Shown here piece by piece: positions 10,534-21,191 of a stretch of DNA of 64,000 nucleotides (positions are counted from its first letter, which is position 1; every line of letters begins with the position of its first letter). The translations under genes were made by a program, and so were the position numbers. This DNA is from Litsea cubeba (taxonomy: Eukaryota > Streptophyta > Magnoliopsida > Laurales > Lauraceae), in NCBI GenBank assembly GCA_012931725.1, contig CM022951.1:2852037-2916036 (forward strand), given 5' to 3'. The notes beneath the pieces are model-generated. The model made no database searches and was not told the DNA's origin. It saw only the letters and a list, made by a program, of their open reading frames with translations.

Positions 10534-10790
10534 GTAGCTTTGGATCAAGGGAGATGGATTCATGTCTACATAGAGAAGGCCGAGATCATGATAAATGAGC
10601 GATTACTTGCCAGCCTCATAGATATGTATGCTAAGTGTGGAGAGATAAAATTTGCATCATAGATTTTCTTTGATTAGCATGGTCCCACCCAAAAAGTCTG
10701 GCCTTGGAATGCCTTGATTGGTGAGCTTGCCATCCATGGGCTATCCAAGGAAGCCATTAATCTTTTTGAATAAATGAGACTCACAAACTC
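10534..10790 (+). pseudogene. Pentatricopeptide-repeat (PPR) gene fragment
   Basis: One frame reads with clear PPR similarity: 'LDQGRWIHVYIEKAEI', then 'LIDMYAKCGEI', then 'VWPWNALIGELAIHGLSKEA' and 'INLFE'. LIDMYAKCG and the W..NALI..LA.HG..KEA pattern are hallmarks of the plant PPR family (organelle RNA-binding proteins, PLS class). Three in-frame stops (10660, 10675, 10771) break it and both ends are truncated. It lies exactly in the loop between the inverted arms 10338-10531 and 11088-11282, which suggests capture by a transposable element. Too short and broken to be functional. Confidence 0.8.
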
Positions 10791-10880
10791 ACAAATGAAG
10801 CCATTAATCTTTTTGGCTTCATTAATCTTTTTGAACAAATGAAACTTACAAACGTCCCCAATCTAATGCAGGCCAATATG

Positions 10881-10978
10881 TTGGACGTTAATGGCGAATA
10901 ACGTAGTGGATCAGTTTGTAGAGGACGTTGGTTGGACGTTAATGGCGAATAACGCAGTGGATCGGTTTGTAGAGGACA
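10881..10978. repeat. 51-bp direct tandem duplication
   Basis: Two copies of a unit containing 'ttggacgttaatggcgaata' and 'gtggatcrgtttgtagagg', starting at 10881 and 10932. The block is bracketed by 'acaaacgtccccaatc' at about 10850 and 10979. It sits inside the Pack-type element just downstream of the PPR fragment. Confidence 0.8.
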
Positions 10979-11575
10979 CAAACGTCCCCAATCATGTTTG
11001 TTTGCTTGCAATGGAATGGAACAAGGGAGTGAAATAAAATTCTTTAAAATGTATTTGTGGAGATTGCAAGAAGACAATGTTTGTGGCGATTAGCGCATGC
11101 AAAAGAAAGAAAGAAAGGAAAAGAAAGAGGAGGAAGAAAAAAGAAGAGAAAGAAAGGAAAAGAAAAGAAGGGAAGAAGGTGTGACGAGCGACGCATGGGG
11201 GTGTGATGAGCGACGCTAGCATTGTCCATGTGACGCTATCGTCACTAATAAAAAAGTATAACCCAAAATATAAAAAATTGGAGAAAGAAAAATGTTCGAC
11301 TACCAGTGTTGAGATGAGTTGTTGTTTAGTTGAAAAGGGTAAATATGGAACTAAAATGAAGACAATAACTGCAGAAGAGTTTGGAAAAAGTATAACTATC
11401 GGTTTGGAATTTGAAAAACGTGGCAACCTTTTATTGGATGGTGAACGTTCTGTATTGAAGCCCAGCGGGGGATAAAGAAATCATGATTACGGATTTAAAA
11501 ATTTGAAACGTCTATTTCTTATTTTGAAACCTCTTTAGATGGATCTCTTTATAAGGATAAAATGGAACACTTAAC

Positions 11576-11965
11576 TATTATACTATATTAAGCTAGAGGT
11601 TTTTTAGATAATTTTGACCATTTGATTTGATTTTGACCATAACTGCATATAACTTCTCACTTCTTATAACCACTGCCCACTTCTTATAACTATCCACTAC
11701 TTTTTCTCTTCTATTTTTTTTAATATTTATAAAATTATCTTTTTCCCTACATCTCCTATTCCATTTCTACTGCTACTTTTTTACCTCACTGCATTTTAAT
11801 TCCCTTTCTACTCTCCCTACTTTCAATTCTAAAAATAGGTACAATCATTTTTTTTATTTCTAAAAAATCATTCATATGCATGAATATTTTATTTATATTA
11901 TATAAGTGAATATTTGAATTGCATTGTATGGACATACGCGTGCTCAGCACGGGTACTTGTGCTAG
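11576..11965 (+). mobile_element. Candidate non-autonomous Helitron
   Basis: The right end has the Helitron 3' signature: a short hairpin CGTGC-TCA-GCACG (11939-11951) followed about 10 bases later by CTAG (11962-11965) and then T. The left end TATTATACTATATTAAGC resembles plant Helitron 5' ends but lacks the canonical TC. About 390 bp, AT-rich, non-coding. Helitrons make no TSD, so the call rests on the 3' structure. Confidence 0.55.
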
Positions 11966-12002
11966 TTTCTTATTATAAGGAGTCCACGCGAATTAAGTAG
12001 AT

Positions 12003-12250
12003 AAGATTGAAACTAAAACAGTCCAAATCATACCTTTCATTGCGGACTCTTTAATCTCCTATCCATAATGGATCTATTAAAGTTTTCAATTCACCTAAAG
12101 AAAGTTAATAAAAGTGGACTCTTGCTATAAACTCCAAGCAAACTTAAACTTCTCTCCAACCAAAATTAGAGTTCCAATTTCGCAATTTAAATCGAAATCA
12201 AGATCCAATTTCTCAATCAATTTTGAAATCATACTTCAATTCTAAAATCA
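12003..12250. repeat. Direct repeat, copy 1
   Basis: The block with 'gtccaaatcatacctttcat', 'aagtggactcttgctataaa' and 'aagcaaacttaaacttctctcc' recurs about 725 bp downstream (copy 2). Another shared block, 'gatctttgatcaaatggg' near 12292, matches 'gatctttcgtcaaatgggg' near 12520. Confidence 0.8.
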
Positions 12251-12727
12251 AATCCTATCTCTAGAATATATAATAATGATAATAATGGTCGATCTTTGAT
12301 CAAATGGGCTCCATGCAGATATTTTAATTAAATAGCCCAAGTTATACAAAAAAAAAAAAATTTAAATAGCCCAAATAAATCAAGATTGGTATTATCCCTT
12401 ATCCATTCTTGCACGGAGGTGTAAAATCTTTATATATATATATATATATAGCAATGGGTCATATCTATTATCATGTAATGGTAATGAATGAAGGATAAGT
12501 TCCAAAGGTAGATAACTGTTGATCTTTCGTCAAATGGGGCCCGCAAATCAAGAATCCCTAAAATCTCTCATTGAAATTAAAGTTGAAATCCAATTTCGCA
12601 AATGGCAACAATAAAAGAAAATGTGAGAGAGAGTTGTAAGAATTCCTAAAAAAACTGAATATAACAAAATGAAAGCAGACAATGACACAATGAAATTAAG
12701 AAGTAAAAATTGAAGATAAGTAAAGGA

Positions 12728-12975
12728 TAAGATTGTACCTAAAAGAGTCCAAATCATACCTTTCATTGCTGGAGTAGTCTTTAATCTCCTATCTACAACG
12801 GATCTATTAAAATTTTAAATTCATCTAAAGAAAGTTAATAAAAGTGGACTCTTGCTATAAATTTCAAGCAAACTTAAATTTCTCTCCAGCCAAAATTAGA
12901 ATTCCAATTAAAATCACTATCCAATTTCTCAATCAATCTTGAAATCGGACTCCAATTTCTAAATCTAGTATTCAC
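12728..12975. repeat. Direct repeat, copy 2, upstream of the RING gene
   Basis: Same order of blocks as copy 1 with roughly 10% differences and a few small indels. Copy 2 ends about 40 bp before the TATA-like box of the RING gene, so the duplication took place in its upstream region. An (AT)n microsatellite lies between the copies near 12430-12450. Confidence 0.8.
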
Positions 12976-13016
12976 AACCCTAACCGACATGCTTATCTCC
13001 CTCACCCGCACCTCTT

Positions 13017-13024
13017 ATTTAAAC
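13017..13024 (+). promoter_or_regulatory. TATA-like box of the RING gene
   Basis: TATTTAAA about 215 bp upstream of the start codon, followed by a C/T-rich stretch typical of plant 5' UTRs. A likely 5' UTR intron (13107-13199, GTAAGC...TCTCTAG) separates the transcript start from the ATG. Confidence 0.55.
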
Positions 13025-13232
13025 CCCTTTTTGCTTTTCTCGTCGCAGAATATCAGCCCCTTCTCTCACCGTCTCTCGTTCTCTAGCATAGCAGAGGAGC
13101 ATCACGGTAAGCCTCTTTCTCTGTCTACATAGATAATGAAAAAGATCTTCTTTTGTAATCTTTTGAGACGTGAATAATTAATAGAATCTTTCTCTCTAGG
13201 TGGTACTTGGTAGGTAAATTATTCTAATACAT

Positions 13233-14335
13233 ATGGAAGACCCGCTTCTACTGCCTGTGGTTGCTCTCATGGAAGACAGAGATAACATGGAAGACATAGA
13301 TTACGATTACGATCTCGAACCTGAAGACATAGCTCCTTACACGTACGTATTTAGTGAGCACATCCTTTCAATTTTTTTTTTTTCTTTCCTAATCTTTGAT
13401 CAGAACTTTTTTTTTTTTTTTTTTTTTTTTTTTACAGTCCCGTACCTTTCAGAAGGAAACAGCACATTCTTAATTTCACCTACAAAGTTCATGAGAACAT
13501 TATGGGGAAGGCAGATCTCGCTATTCGATTCACAAATAATCACCAACGTTTGTGTCGCTCTATTGAAGGAGATGTTACTATAATAGAAGACAAAACATTC
13601 CCTTTACCTTATCTGGCTGGAATCTATTCCGGACTTTTACTCCGCAAATATGATGCGGATAGCCTCTATTCTCCCATTGAAAGACATGCAATTATCCGTA
13701 TGATCTTGTTATTAATGAACTTTTCATCACTCGATGATGATGAGTTCTCCAAGTTGGAGACTCACTTTTCTCTTTTCCTACTCAACGCCATGTCAAATTC
13801 AAGCAAAGAAGGGTACAACGCAATTGATGCTTCTGTAGAGATAGAGTTTGCAACAGTTGATACTTACGATGAGGAGGAGGTGGCTTGGGCCTTCGGGCTT
13901 CCTATACCCGCATCAAGAGCTTCTATTGCCGCCCTACCATCGCATGTATTTAATGATGAGGCTAATGATAATGCTCATGTATTTAATGATGAGGCTAATG
14001 ATAATGCTAATGATAATGATGAGGCTTTCTCTAATAGGTGTTCCATCTGTTTGGATGAGTATTCCGTCTGTTTGGATGAGTATTCTAGCGGAATAACAGT
14101 GACACAGCTGCCTTGCCTGCATGATGATGAGGCTAATGATAATGCTAATGATAATGATGAGGCTTTCTCTAATAGGTGTTCCATCTGTTTGGATGAGTAT
14201 TCCGTCTGTTTGGATGAGTATTCTAGCGGAATAACAGTGACACAGCTGCCTTGCCTGCATGATTTTCACAGAGGATGTGTTGAGAGATGGTTGAATATGA
14301 GCAACTCATGCCCGACCTGCCACCTGCCGATCTAA
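13233..14335 (+). CDS. RING-H2 finger protein, putative E3 ubiquitin ligase
   Basis: Two coding exons: 13233-13342 and 13438-14335. The 95-bp GT-AG intron has a long T tract before TTTACAG; the exons join in phase to give about 335 residues. The N-terminal third is acidic, the middle has no family I recognise, and a Asp/Asn/Ala-rich linker (DEANDNAND) leads to a C-terminal RING-H2 finger at about residues 284-331: CSIC, then C-L-H, F-H-R-G-C, and CPTC, a complete C3H2C3 set. RING-H2 proteins bind E2 enzymes and transfer ubiquitin; no membrane segment is evident. Odd: the linker and first half of the RING are tandemly duplicated (138 bp, in frame), leaving an incomplete upstream RING half, and CLDEYS is repeated within each copy. 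It is the only intact host-like gene in the window. Confidence 0.85.
13988..14263 (+). repeat. 138-bp in-frame tandem duplication in the RING gene
   Basis: Two near-identical copies start at 13988 and 14126. Each covers the DEANDNANDNDEA linker and the RING part through 'VTQLPCLHD'. Only the second continues into the rest of the finger. Because 138 is 46 codons, the frame is kept. A shorter duplication (HVFNDEANDNA) lies just upstream. Confidence 0.9.
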
Positions 14336-14979
14336 TTTTCGTTTATGTATATATATATATATATATTAATATTTTCTGTGAAGTCTTTGAAGTTAAGATA
14401 AGGACATGCAATTAGTGTTTAGTTTGACTGCGTTTAATGAAAGTTCATTTGGAGAATCATATGAATGCAATCATACATTTTTAACTTGGTTTGGGTTTAA
14501 CTCTTTGATCTTCCATCAAGAGAAGAAAGTAGTGGCTCCGTCGTTGGCAGCTTCAATCATGAGCAATTGCTTGTTTTCGTTTTGATTTGTCCCGCCTACC
14601 ATTTGCTTTATTAGGCTGATATAGCCTATGTTGGTCCACCAAAAAGGTAATTTAGAGATACCTTTAAATTATGATCATTCTATATGGAATTGGAATAGGT
14701 GTCCAATAAACATTTATGAGAAATGTTTTTATTTGTCCATCTCCTAATTTCTATTTACATATTGTGCTGTGTGGCTATAGCTCTGCTAATGTCGGCAACT
14801 GAAGAGTAGTAGAAGTGCCAATCCCCCACTTTAAGAGAACAAGGTTCTCCCTATCAAGCTAAAAGTCAGACAGGTTGATACTTCTGCCATTGCATGAAGT
14901 ACATTGTTAATTGTTCTAATCACTAATAACTTCTCAGTTTTTACCTCTCAAGGTTCTCCCTATCATGCTAAGATTTTTA
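14336..14979. other. Intergenic, 3' region of the RING gene
   Basis: Contains an (AT)n run at about 14345-14366 just after the stop codon, then unremarkable AT-rich DNA. The phrase 'aaggttctccctatca' occurs twice (about 14843 and 14951). No gene seen. Confidence 0.5.
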
Positions 14980-15830
14980 CCTCAGTTTTTCACTTGGCGC
15001 TATCTTCTTTGTGGCTTCATCATCTACTCCATCAACGCCCCAAGACATTCACCTAGACAATGCAAGGGAACACCCTCCAACCGAACCCATGTTGGCCTTA
15101 GCACAGGATCCAAAACTTCCATCCATCGATCCAGACTTCGGATAAAAGTTCCCTTCAAAGAGAAATCAGTTTCGACCATCCTCAAAAAATCACAATGAGA
15201 AATAGGCTTAATCCAGAACTGATACAGATTAAGCCTTTTTAACTTAAGCTTAAATTCCGATCGCCAGAGATAGCCAATTTAGAATATCTCTATCAGTAAC
15301 ATTCATATGAGATGACACACAGAGTGCACAACAAAGGAATGACATACCTCTTTTTTCAGAGAAGAACCCTGGGTAGCCCCCACCTTGACAACCTTAGAAT
15401 CTCCATCTCCTTCTATCCAAACCAGATCCTCTTTTGATTTAGTCACACCGGCATTAGAAATTGAGAAAATCATATTTTTACTGCAAACGTTAGCATGTGC
15501 AAGGTTGTTGAATGTTGACTGGTTTTTTAGGAGACCTGTCCATAACCTTTGCCTTTTGGACCCTCATTTTTCTTCCATTCAGCAATCTTCCATGTAGTCT
15601 TTGAATTGCTCGATTCGCATCCCATTCTGTCTTGAAGCGGACAAATCCAAAACCTCTTACCTTTCCCTGTAATTCTGTCTTTTGGCAAAAAAACGTCAAA
15701 AACAGGACCTGCCTCTCGGAATACATCAAAAAGGACCTTCATAGTTATAGATGGAGCAAGATTAGTCACAAACAAACTCCAACAATCTCTAATCCAAGCT
15801 AGATTTGATCCCATCCTTACCTTAGCCCTG
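14980..15830 (-). pseudogene. LINE ORF1 relic with RRM and DUF4283-like parts
   Basis: Read right to left. First an RNA-recognition motif: RNP2-like 'SLFVTNLAPSITMKVLFDVF' (15780-15720) and RNP1 'RGFGFVRFKTEWDANRAI' (15650-15600), with a one-base frameshift between them near 'ITGKG'. About 300 bp further comes a frame with 'SLDRWMEVLDP', 'TWVRLEGVPLHCLGE' and a stop; W.RL.GVPLH is typical of the DUF4283-like region of plant LINE ORF1. RRM-bearing ORF1 is known in plant L1-type LINEs. The encoded protein would bind LINE RNA; this copy is dead. Confidence 0.65.
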
Positions 15831-15839
15831 AGTTTTCTT

Positions 15840-15958
15840 CGTTCTCTTACTGATGTATAGTATCTTTCTTTTTTGTTTTTGTAGGTTTCTTTTTGGAGTA
15901 TTTTTGTTTGGGCTTGGTCCTATCTTGTATTTTTTTTTTTGTGGCTTAATAAAATTTT
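15840..15958 (+). mobile_element. LINE 3'-end fragment interrupted by the MULE
   Basis: T/G-rich sequence ending 'cttgtat...gtggcttaataaaatttt'. After the MULE it resumes at 27502 as 'attgttataaaaaaaatc', so the pre-insertion sequence ran on as a LINE-type 3' UTR with an A-rich tail. The MULE target duplication TAAAATTTT lies in it. This piece is on + while the ORF1 relic beside it is on -. Confidence 0.45.
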
Positions 15959-15991
15959 GGGGAAACTACCGAATAAATCCCAATAGTGAGC
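15959..15991. repeat. MULE left TIR
   Basis: 33 bp starting GGGGAAACTACC; pairs with 27460-27492 with four mismatches. Confidence 0.85.
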
Positions 15992-16064
15992 TCACAGTAA
16001 GGAAAGGACCCGTCTTTTGTTTAGAGACGGGAGGGGTCCTTTGGGTGTTTTTTTTTTAGCGGTG

Positions 16065-16101
16065 TTGTCGATATCGACAATTTAGTTGTCGATATCGACA
16101 A
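16065..16101. promoter_or_regulatory. Two perfect 16-bp dyads near left MULE end
   Basis: TTGTCGATATCGACAA at 16065-16080 and again at 16086-16101, spaced 21 bp start to start (two helical turns). The first begins 106 bp inside the left end. The same dyad is the core of the internal array and recurs 105 bp inside the right end. A transposase or regulator binding site is a reasonable inference. Confidence 0.65.
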
Positions 16102-16747
16102 ATATGCGAAAACCCTTTATCCATCGCCCTATGCCCGCATTTCTTTGTCAGACCATTTTCATCGTTTGCAACTAGTTCTCTGGCGATTTTTCATCTTAGA
16201 AAACTCCTACATAGAATTAGCCAAAGCTTTTGTTGGATTCCATTAAAAGGTTGGTACACACAATAAATTCCTTCTTATATTGCATCATCTACCCTAAAAT
16301 AAGATCAGCTTGATTCCGTTTTTTTGTATAGACTTGTTAGAAGGAATAGAACCGTGGTCTGAACTCTAAAAATGCCGTTTGAATATGTACATGGTGTCAA
16401 ATATATGACTCACTCTTTGTAGCTTTGGGGTTGGTTGATGGCGTTTTTCGTTTTGGTTCTGGTTAATGGCGATTTTCCTTTTTGGGTTTTAGGGTTTTGA
16501 AAGGGGGTTTCTTTTTGGTATGCACTGTTTTTATCTATTCCCCCATTGTTTCTTTTTAGTACAGTTTTTTTATTACCACATTATATTACTCTAATGTGAC
16601 TAGAATGATTATTTTATGATCAAACATATCCCAGCATGGGCATTTTAACAGTGGCTTATTGTTCAGAAATATAAAGTTGCTTTGTCTTTCAACATGTATG
16701 TATAATTCATATTTTTTTAAATTCTGTTATTGTGATTTGATGATAGT

Positions 16748-19321
16748 ATGTCACTGAGCGAGATGTTGGTTATTTTCCACTATGATGGTGACTTCCAATT
16801 CGATATAATCCGTCCGTTGTACAATGGAGGAAATCAAAAGATGAGATATTTATCGACAAACATAACATATGACTCACTGGTTAACGAAGCAGCTGAAGCA
16901 TCTAATTGGGTCTCATCCATCCACAGATTAAGCATACAATACCTTCATCATAATGGACGGGCATTTTCAATGGCAAGCATTGACGACGACAATGATGTGA
17001 GGAGGATGTTCAAAGCATCGGAGAAAGACGTGAATGTGATATATTTATATGTTTTCAACGGTCCGAAGATAAAGCAATATATAGGAGGAGAAAAATGGAG
17101 GTATGTGCATAGGTTGTATTGCTAAATCAATTGATTACCAAATACTAAGTATCTATTCATACTTGTTTATTGACGTTTGTTGATGCATTGTAGGTATGAA
17201 CGGAATGTTCGATCTCAAAACTGTGCAGAAAAAGCGAGGACCTCGTCAAGAACTTGTACGGGAAAGCAAGCCATAGAGCGAACGCCCGCAACATCTCTAC
17301 CTATTGTTGATCTCCATGAAGACAATGACATGCATTTCCCATCCGTGCGTAATGAATGCAGTCCACATCAGGCGACAGGAGTCGATACTTTTTGTGATGA
17401 TATTGATGTTGGAGTGAAGAATCATGATGGGATTCAGTCCGACGGACTACCTGTCATCAGACAGATTCGTCGGATAGCAGATGTGAAGGTTGAAAGCAAT
17501 GGAGTTGAGGCCAATCTAGCTTACACTACCGATCGTTCAAATGAAGTTTCAATTGTTGATTTTGAAGACAGAATGGAGCCAGAAATAACTCGGCTCAAGA
17601 AATGTGGGTTGGCCGTGAGTTCCCTGATCAACAAACATTTCGGAATACTCTTGCAAAGTTTGCAATTTATGGCAACTTCACTCTTAAAAACCTCAAGACC
17701 AACTCGACCAAGGTGACGGCTGGCTGCAAAGATGGGGGTTGTCCTTGGCGGATCCACGCTTATATTGTAGAATCAAGACCACAATTTAAAATTAGAATGT
17801 ACAATCCTAAACATCAATGCTCGAAGCCAATGATGGGCATGACACATCGACAAGCAAGTTCGGCCCTTATTTCTGAATTTATCATGGATAGAATCAGACA
17901 GAACATCGATTTAAAGCCGAAGGAGATAATGAATGACTACCAAATGGAATTCGGGTCAATTATTAGCTATAGGAATGCACTTATAGCAAAGGATATGGCT
18001 CTGCATATAGTGCGAGGATCATACGAGGAGTCTTTCCAGCTTCTGCCTCTCTACTGTATGGAATTGCAGAAAACCAATCTTGGGACAATAACAAACATAG
18101 ACACCACGTTTGATGATCGTTTCCGAAGATTTTTTTTGGTCATTTGGACCTTGTATTAGGTCTTTCATCTCTTCGCTCAGGCCGATGATTGCCGTAGACG
18201 GTGCACATTTCCGAGGCAAGTATCCTGGTGTCTTGCTTGTAGCCGTGACATACGATGCGAATCATAAGCTATTACCTATCGCCTTTGCCTTTGCGGAAGC
18301 CGAGCGTCGAGATAGTTGAGAATGGTTCCTTGCAAACTTGTTCATTGCTCTTGGAGAGCCACCAAATTTGACTATTGTTTCTGACCGTCAGAAGGGTCTT
18401 ATTCCAGCTCTCTAGAACACTATACCCTCCGCAGTGCACTGTTACTGTTGCCGTCACATTGCTGAAAATATCAAAACCGCTTTCAGTGACGGGGCAATCG
18501 TTATGAAATTTTGGTGTGCTGCAAAGTCCTATAGGCCTTATGTTTATGAGGCATATATGACGGATATACGTGCAGTCAGCCAAGAGGCTTTCAACTATAT
18601 TGAGGCAATTGGGAGGCACCGTTGGTCAAATGCATACGTACAAAGACGTCGGTATGACATGCTAACTAGTAATGCGGCTGAGTGTACGAACAATCTGTTA
18701 AAGAACACAAGGGTACTGCCCATTGTTAAACAGGTCGAGGAGATACGTGCCAAGTTAATGGAGTTCTATCAAAAGCGCCATATTCAGTCAGAGAGTATAA
18801 CCACTCGTTTAACTCCATATACAGAAAAAATCTTGGGCCAAAAAATGGAGAAAGCCCATAGGATTCATGTTCGCGTTGCTGGCCTGGTTGAATTTCAAGT
18901 TCAGTCCGCAGAATACGTGGACGTAGTCGATCTCGAACGCAGAACTTGTACATGTCGTAAATGGGAGATTATGGGCATCCCATGCTGTCATGCACTGGCA
19001 TCCATGAAGGTAAGGAACTACGATCCATATGCATTTTGCGAGCATTGGTATCTGTCAAGCGTTTATCGTACAACATATAGTGAAGTTCTGCATGCTATAT
19101 GGGACAGCAAGCAATGGGAAGGCACAATTCAAGAAAGAATTCTTCCACTACTCGCAACTAAGCAACCAGGGCGTCAAAAAAAAAAAAAAAACAGGATTCG
19201 TGCCGAAGATCGTGGCCGCCAACGAATGGTAGTTACGTGCTCCAATTGTAAAGAGAGGGGGCATAACCATGGAGGTTGTCGCAATCCACCACGTGATGTA
19301 AATGGGTTGTTCCAGGCTTGA
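16748..19321 (+). pseudogene. MULE transposase (MuDR family), decayed
   Basis: Exon 1 (16748-17100) encodes a PB1-like N-terminal part; a 93-bp GT-AG intron (17101-17193) joins in phase to the rest. Then come the zinc-binding MuDR domain ('FPDQQTFRNTLAKFAI', 'CKDGGCPWRIHA' near 17610-17750), the DDE transposase core ('MIAVDGAHFRGKYPG' at about 18183 and 'TIVSDRQKGL' at about 18375 hold the first two acidic residues), a SWIM finger (CTC, then CCHA, about 18950-18995) and a C-terminal CCHC knuckle (CSNCKERGHNHGGC). Breaks: a one-base shift near 17600, another in a T8 run near 18130, and in-frame stops at 18317 (TGA) and 18413 (TAG). It would cut and join the element ends in the nucleus if intact. 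Confidence 0.88.
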
Positions 19322-19720
19322 ACAGTGCAGTGATGTTTTTGTATGGCTGCTGATGTAAATGGGTTCCATGTAGGATTGAAGACTGCAATCATTTTTTGTA
19401 TAGTTGGTAATGTTCTTGGTTGTGTAACATGCTTGAACAGTGCAGTGTTGTTTTTGGGTATGACTGCTTATGTTCTTCGGTTCCATGTAGGCCTGAAGAC
19501 TGTAATAATTATTTTGTATAGTTGGTGATGTTCATGGTTGTTCCAGGCTTGAAAAGTGCAGTGCTATTTTTTGGGTAGCATTTGCTTATGTTCTTGGGTT
19601 CCATATAGGCCTGAAGACTGCAGTAATTATTTTGTATAGTTGGTGATGTTCATGGTTGTTCCAGGCTTGAAAAGTACAGTGTTGTTTTTTGTATGGCTGC
19701 TGATGTAAATGGGTTCCCAT
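19314..19720 (+). repeat. ~116-bp tandem repeat after the transposase
   Basis: About 3.5 degenerate copies, with 'gcttgaaMagtgcagtg' starting at 19316, 19431, 19547 and 19665 (periods 115, 116, 118) and 'ttttgtatagttggtgatgtt' in each. The transposase stop codon lies in the first copy, so the repeat grew from the 3' end of the gene. Confidence 0.8.
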
Positions 19721-19863
19721 TTTATCTATTGTGTTGTAACTACTGGTTATGTAATGAATGTTGGTATGTGAATGGTGCTAACAACTTTTTGAATATAAAT
19801 GAATAATGTTTTGTTCAGTTCACAAAGTGGTTTTTTTTCTTACGCATTTGTTCTGATCACTAT

Positions 19864-20790
19864 ATGTTGGGTTCACTGTATTATCAATATCGACAACCTA
19901 TACAGTTTACAGCATTTGCATACTTACAACTATTAAATCAGGACACTGACGAAAAATGTCGATATCGACAACCTAGAGCTGTCGATATCGACAACATATA
20001 CACTTACAACATATTTATACTTACAACTATTAATTCAGTGCACTGACGAAACATGTCGACAGCGACAACTAAAAGTTGTCGATATCGACAACCTATACAC
20101 TTACAGCATATTTATACTTACAACTATTAATTCAGTGCACTGACGAAACTAGTCGACAGCGACAACTAAAAGTTGTTGATATCGACAACCTATACTTACA
20201 GCATATTTATTCTTACAACTATTAATTCGGTGCACTGACGAAACTAGTCGATAGCGACAACATATACACTTACAGCATATTTATACTTACAATTATTAAT
20301 TCAGTGCACTGACGAAACTAGTCGATAACGACAACTAAAAGTTGTCGATATCGACAACCTATACACGTACAGCATATTTATACTTACAACTATTAATTCA
20401 GTGCACTGACGAAACTAGTCGATAGCGACAACTAAAAGTTGTCGATATCGACGACCTATACAGTTTAAAACATTTGCATACTTACAACTATCAATTCAGT
20501 GCACTGACGAAACTAGTCGATAGCGACAACCTAAAGTTGTCGATATCGACAACCTATATAGTTTAATGCATTTGCATACTTACAACTATTAATTCAGTGC
20601 ACTGACGAAACTAGTCGATAGCGACAACCTAAAGTGGTCGATATCGACAACCTATACAGTTTAAAGCATTTGCATACTTACAACTATTAATTCATGGCAC
20701 TGACGAAAGTAGTCGATAGCGACAACCTTAAGTTGTCGATATCGATGGGTTAAGGTTGTCGTTATCGACAACCTATACTAAACATACTTA
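19864..20790. repeat. ~97-bp satellite-like array with GTCGATATCGAC dyads
   Basis: About nine units with 'cactgacgaa' at 19944, 20041, 20138, 20233, 20307, 20404, 20502, 20600 and 20698; most periods are 95-98 bp, one short unit is 74 bp. A unit carries an imperfect dyad (GTCGATAGCGAC type), a spacer such as aactaaaag, a perfect or near-perfect GTTGTCGATATCGACAAC dyad, then 'ttacaactattaattcagtg'. The array lies between the two convergent genes. There is no coding potential. Confidence 0.9.
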
Positions 20791-21191
20791 CAAAATTTAG
20801 GGAATTGTACACAACTTAAAACCCTGTGATTCCATTTATGAAAGCTGTACACAATCAAACAAACCATTCTCCATTGAATTCTTAGTAACAGGTATAGAAT
20901 GAATATGCACAAAAGGCAATTTACTGAAATATAGTCTGTTCAACAATATATATTGCTAACAAATACAGACATCCATCATTTATAAACATGAACAGTAGTA
21001 TTAAGACCTCCCAAAAAGTCCTGACATGCATCCTCCAAGGAAAGAGAAACAAAACAAAAGGAAAGATACACTTCTCCCCTGCAATGACAATCAGTTACAT
21101 TATATTTACAGCCCCATATTCACACAATAGACGACTTGCATCATATGAAATCACTCAAGTCAGTCAAGCCCAGTCTGTTGGCATTCAAAGT
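20791..21191. other. MULE interior, no gene seen
   Basis: AT-rich sequence between the satellite-like array and the 3' end of the PMD-C48 gene. Probably the 3' UTR or spacer of that gene. Confidence 0.45.

Larger units (their letters stand above)
7640..11450. mobile_element. Long-inverted-repeat element around a PPR fragment (Pack-type), broken by two insertions
   Basis: The outer arms are inverted copies. The left arm is 7640-7773 plus pieces up to 10531; the right arm is about 11088-11450 read backwards. Matching blocks are 'ccaataaa.ggttgccac' and 'actcttctgcagctattgtc' (7645-7700) with their complements near 11380-11445, and 'agtgacgatagcgtcac' with the C/T-rich tract (10338-10531) against 11088-11282. 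The left arm is split by the MITE at 7774-8686 and the TIR element at about 8726-10255; the right arm has neither. The loop holds a pentatricopeptide-repeat gene fragment, so the structure resembles a Pack-MULE or other Pack-TIR element. No outer target duplication was found, so the outer ends are approximate. Confidence 0.55.

Noticed and set aside
15240..15830. A host splicing-factor gene suggested by the RRM
   Set aside because: The downstream DUF4283-like W.RL.GVPLH stretch on the same strand points to LINE ORF1, and the frame is broken.
16065..20790. Treating GTCGATATCGAC as a simple restriction-like chance palindrome
   Set aside because: Symmetric placement at both MULE ends and more than a dozen copies in the array make chance unlikely.
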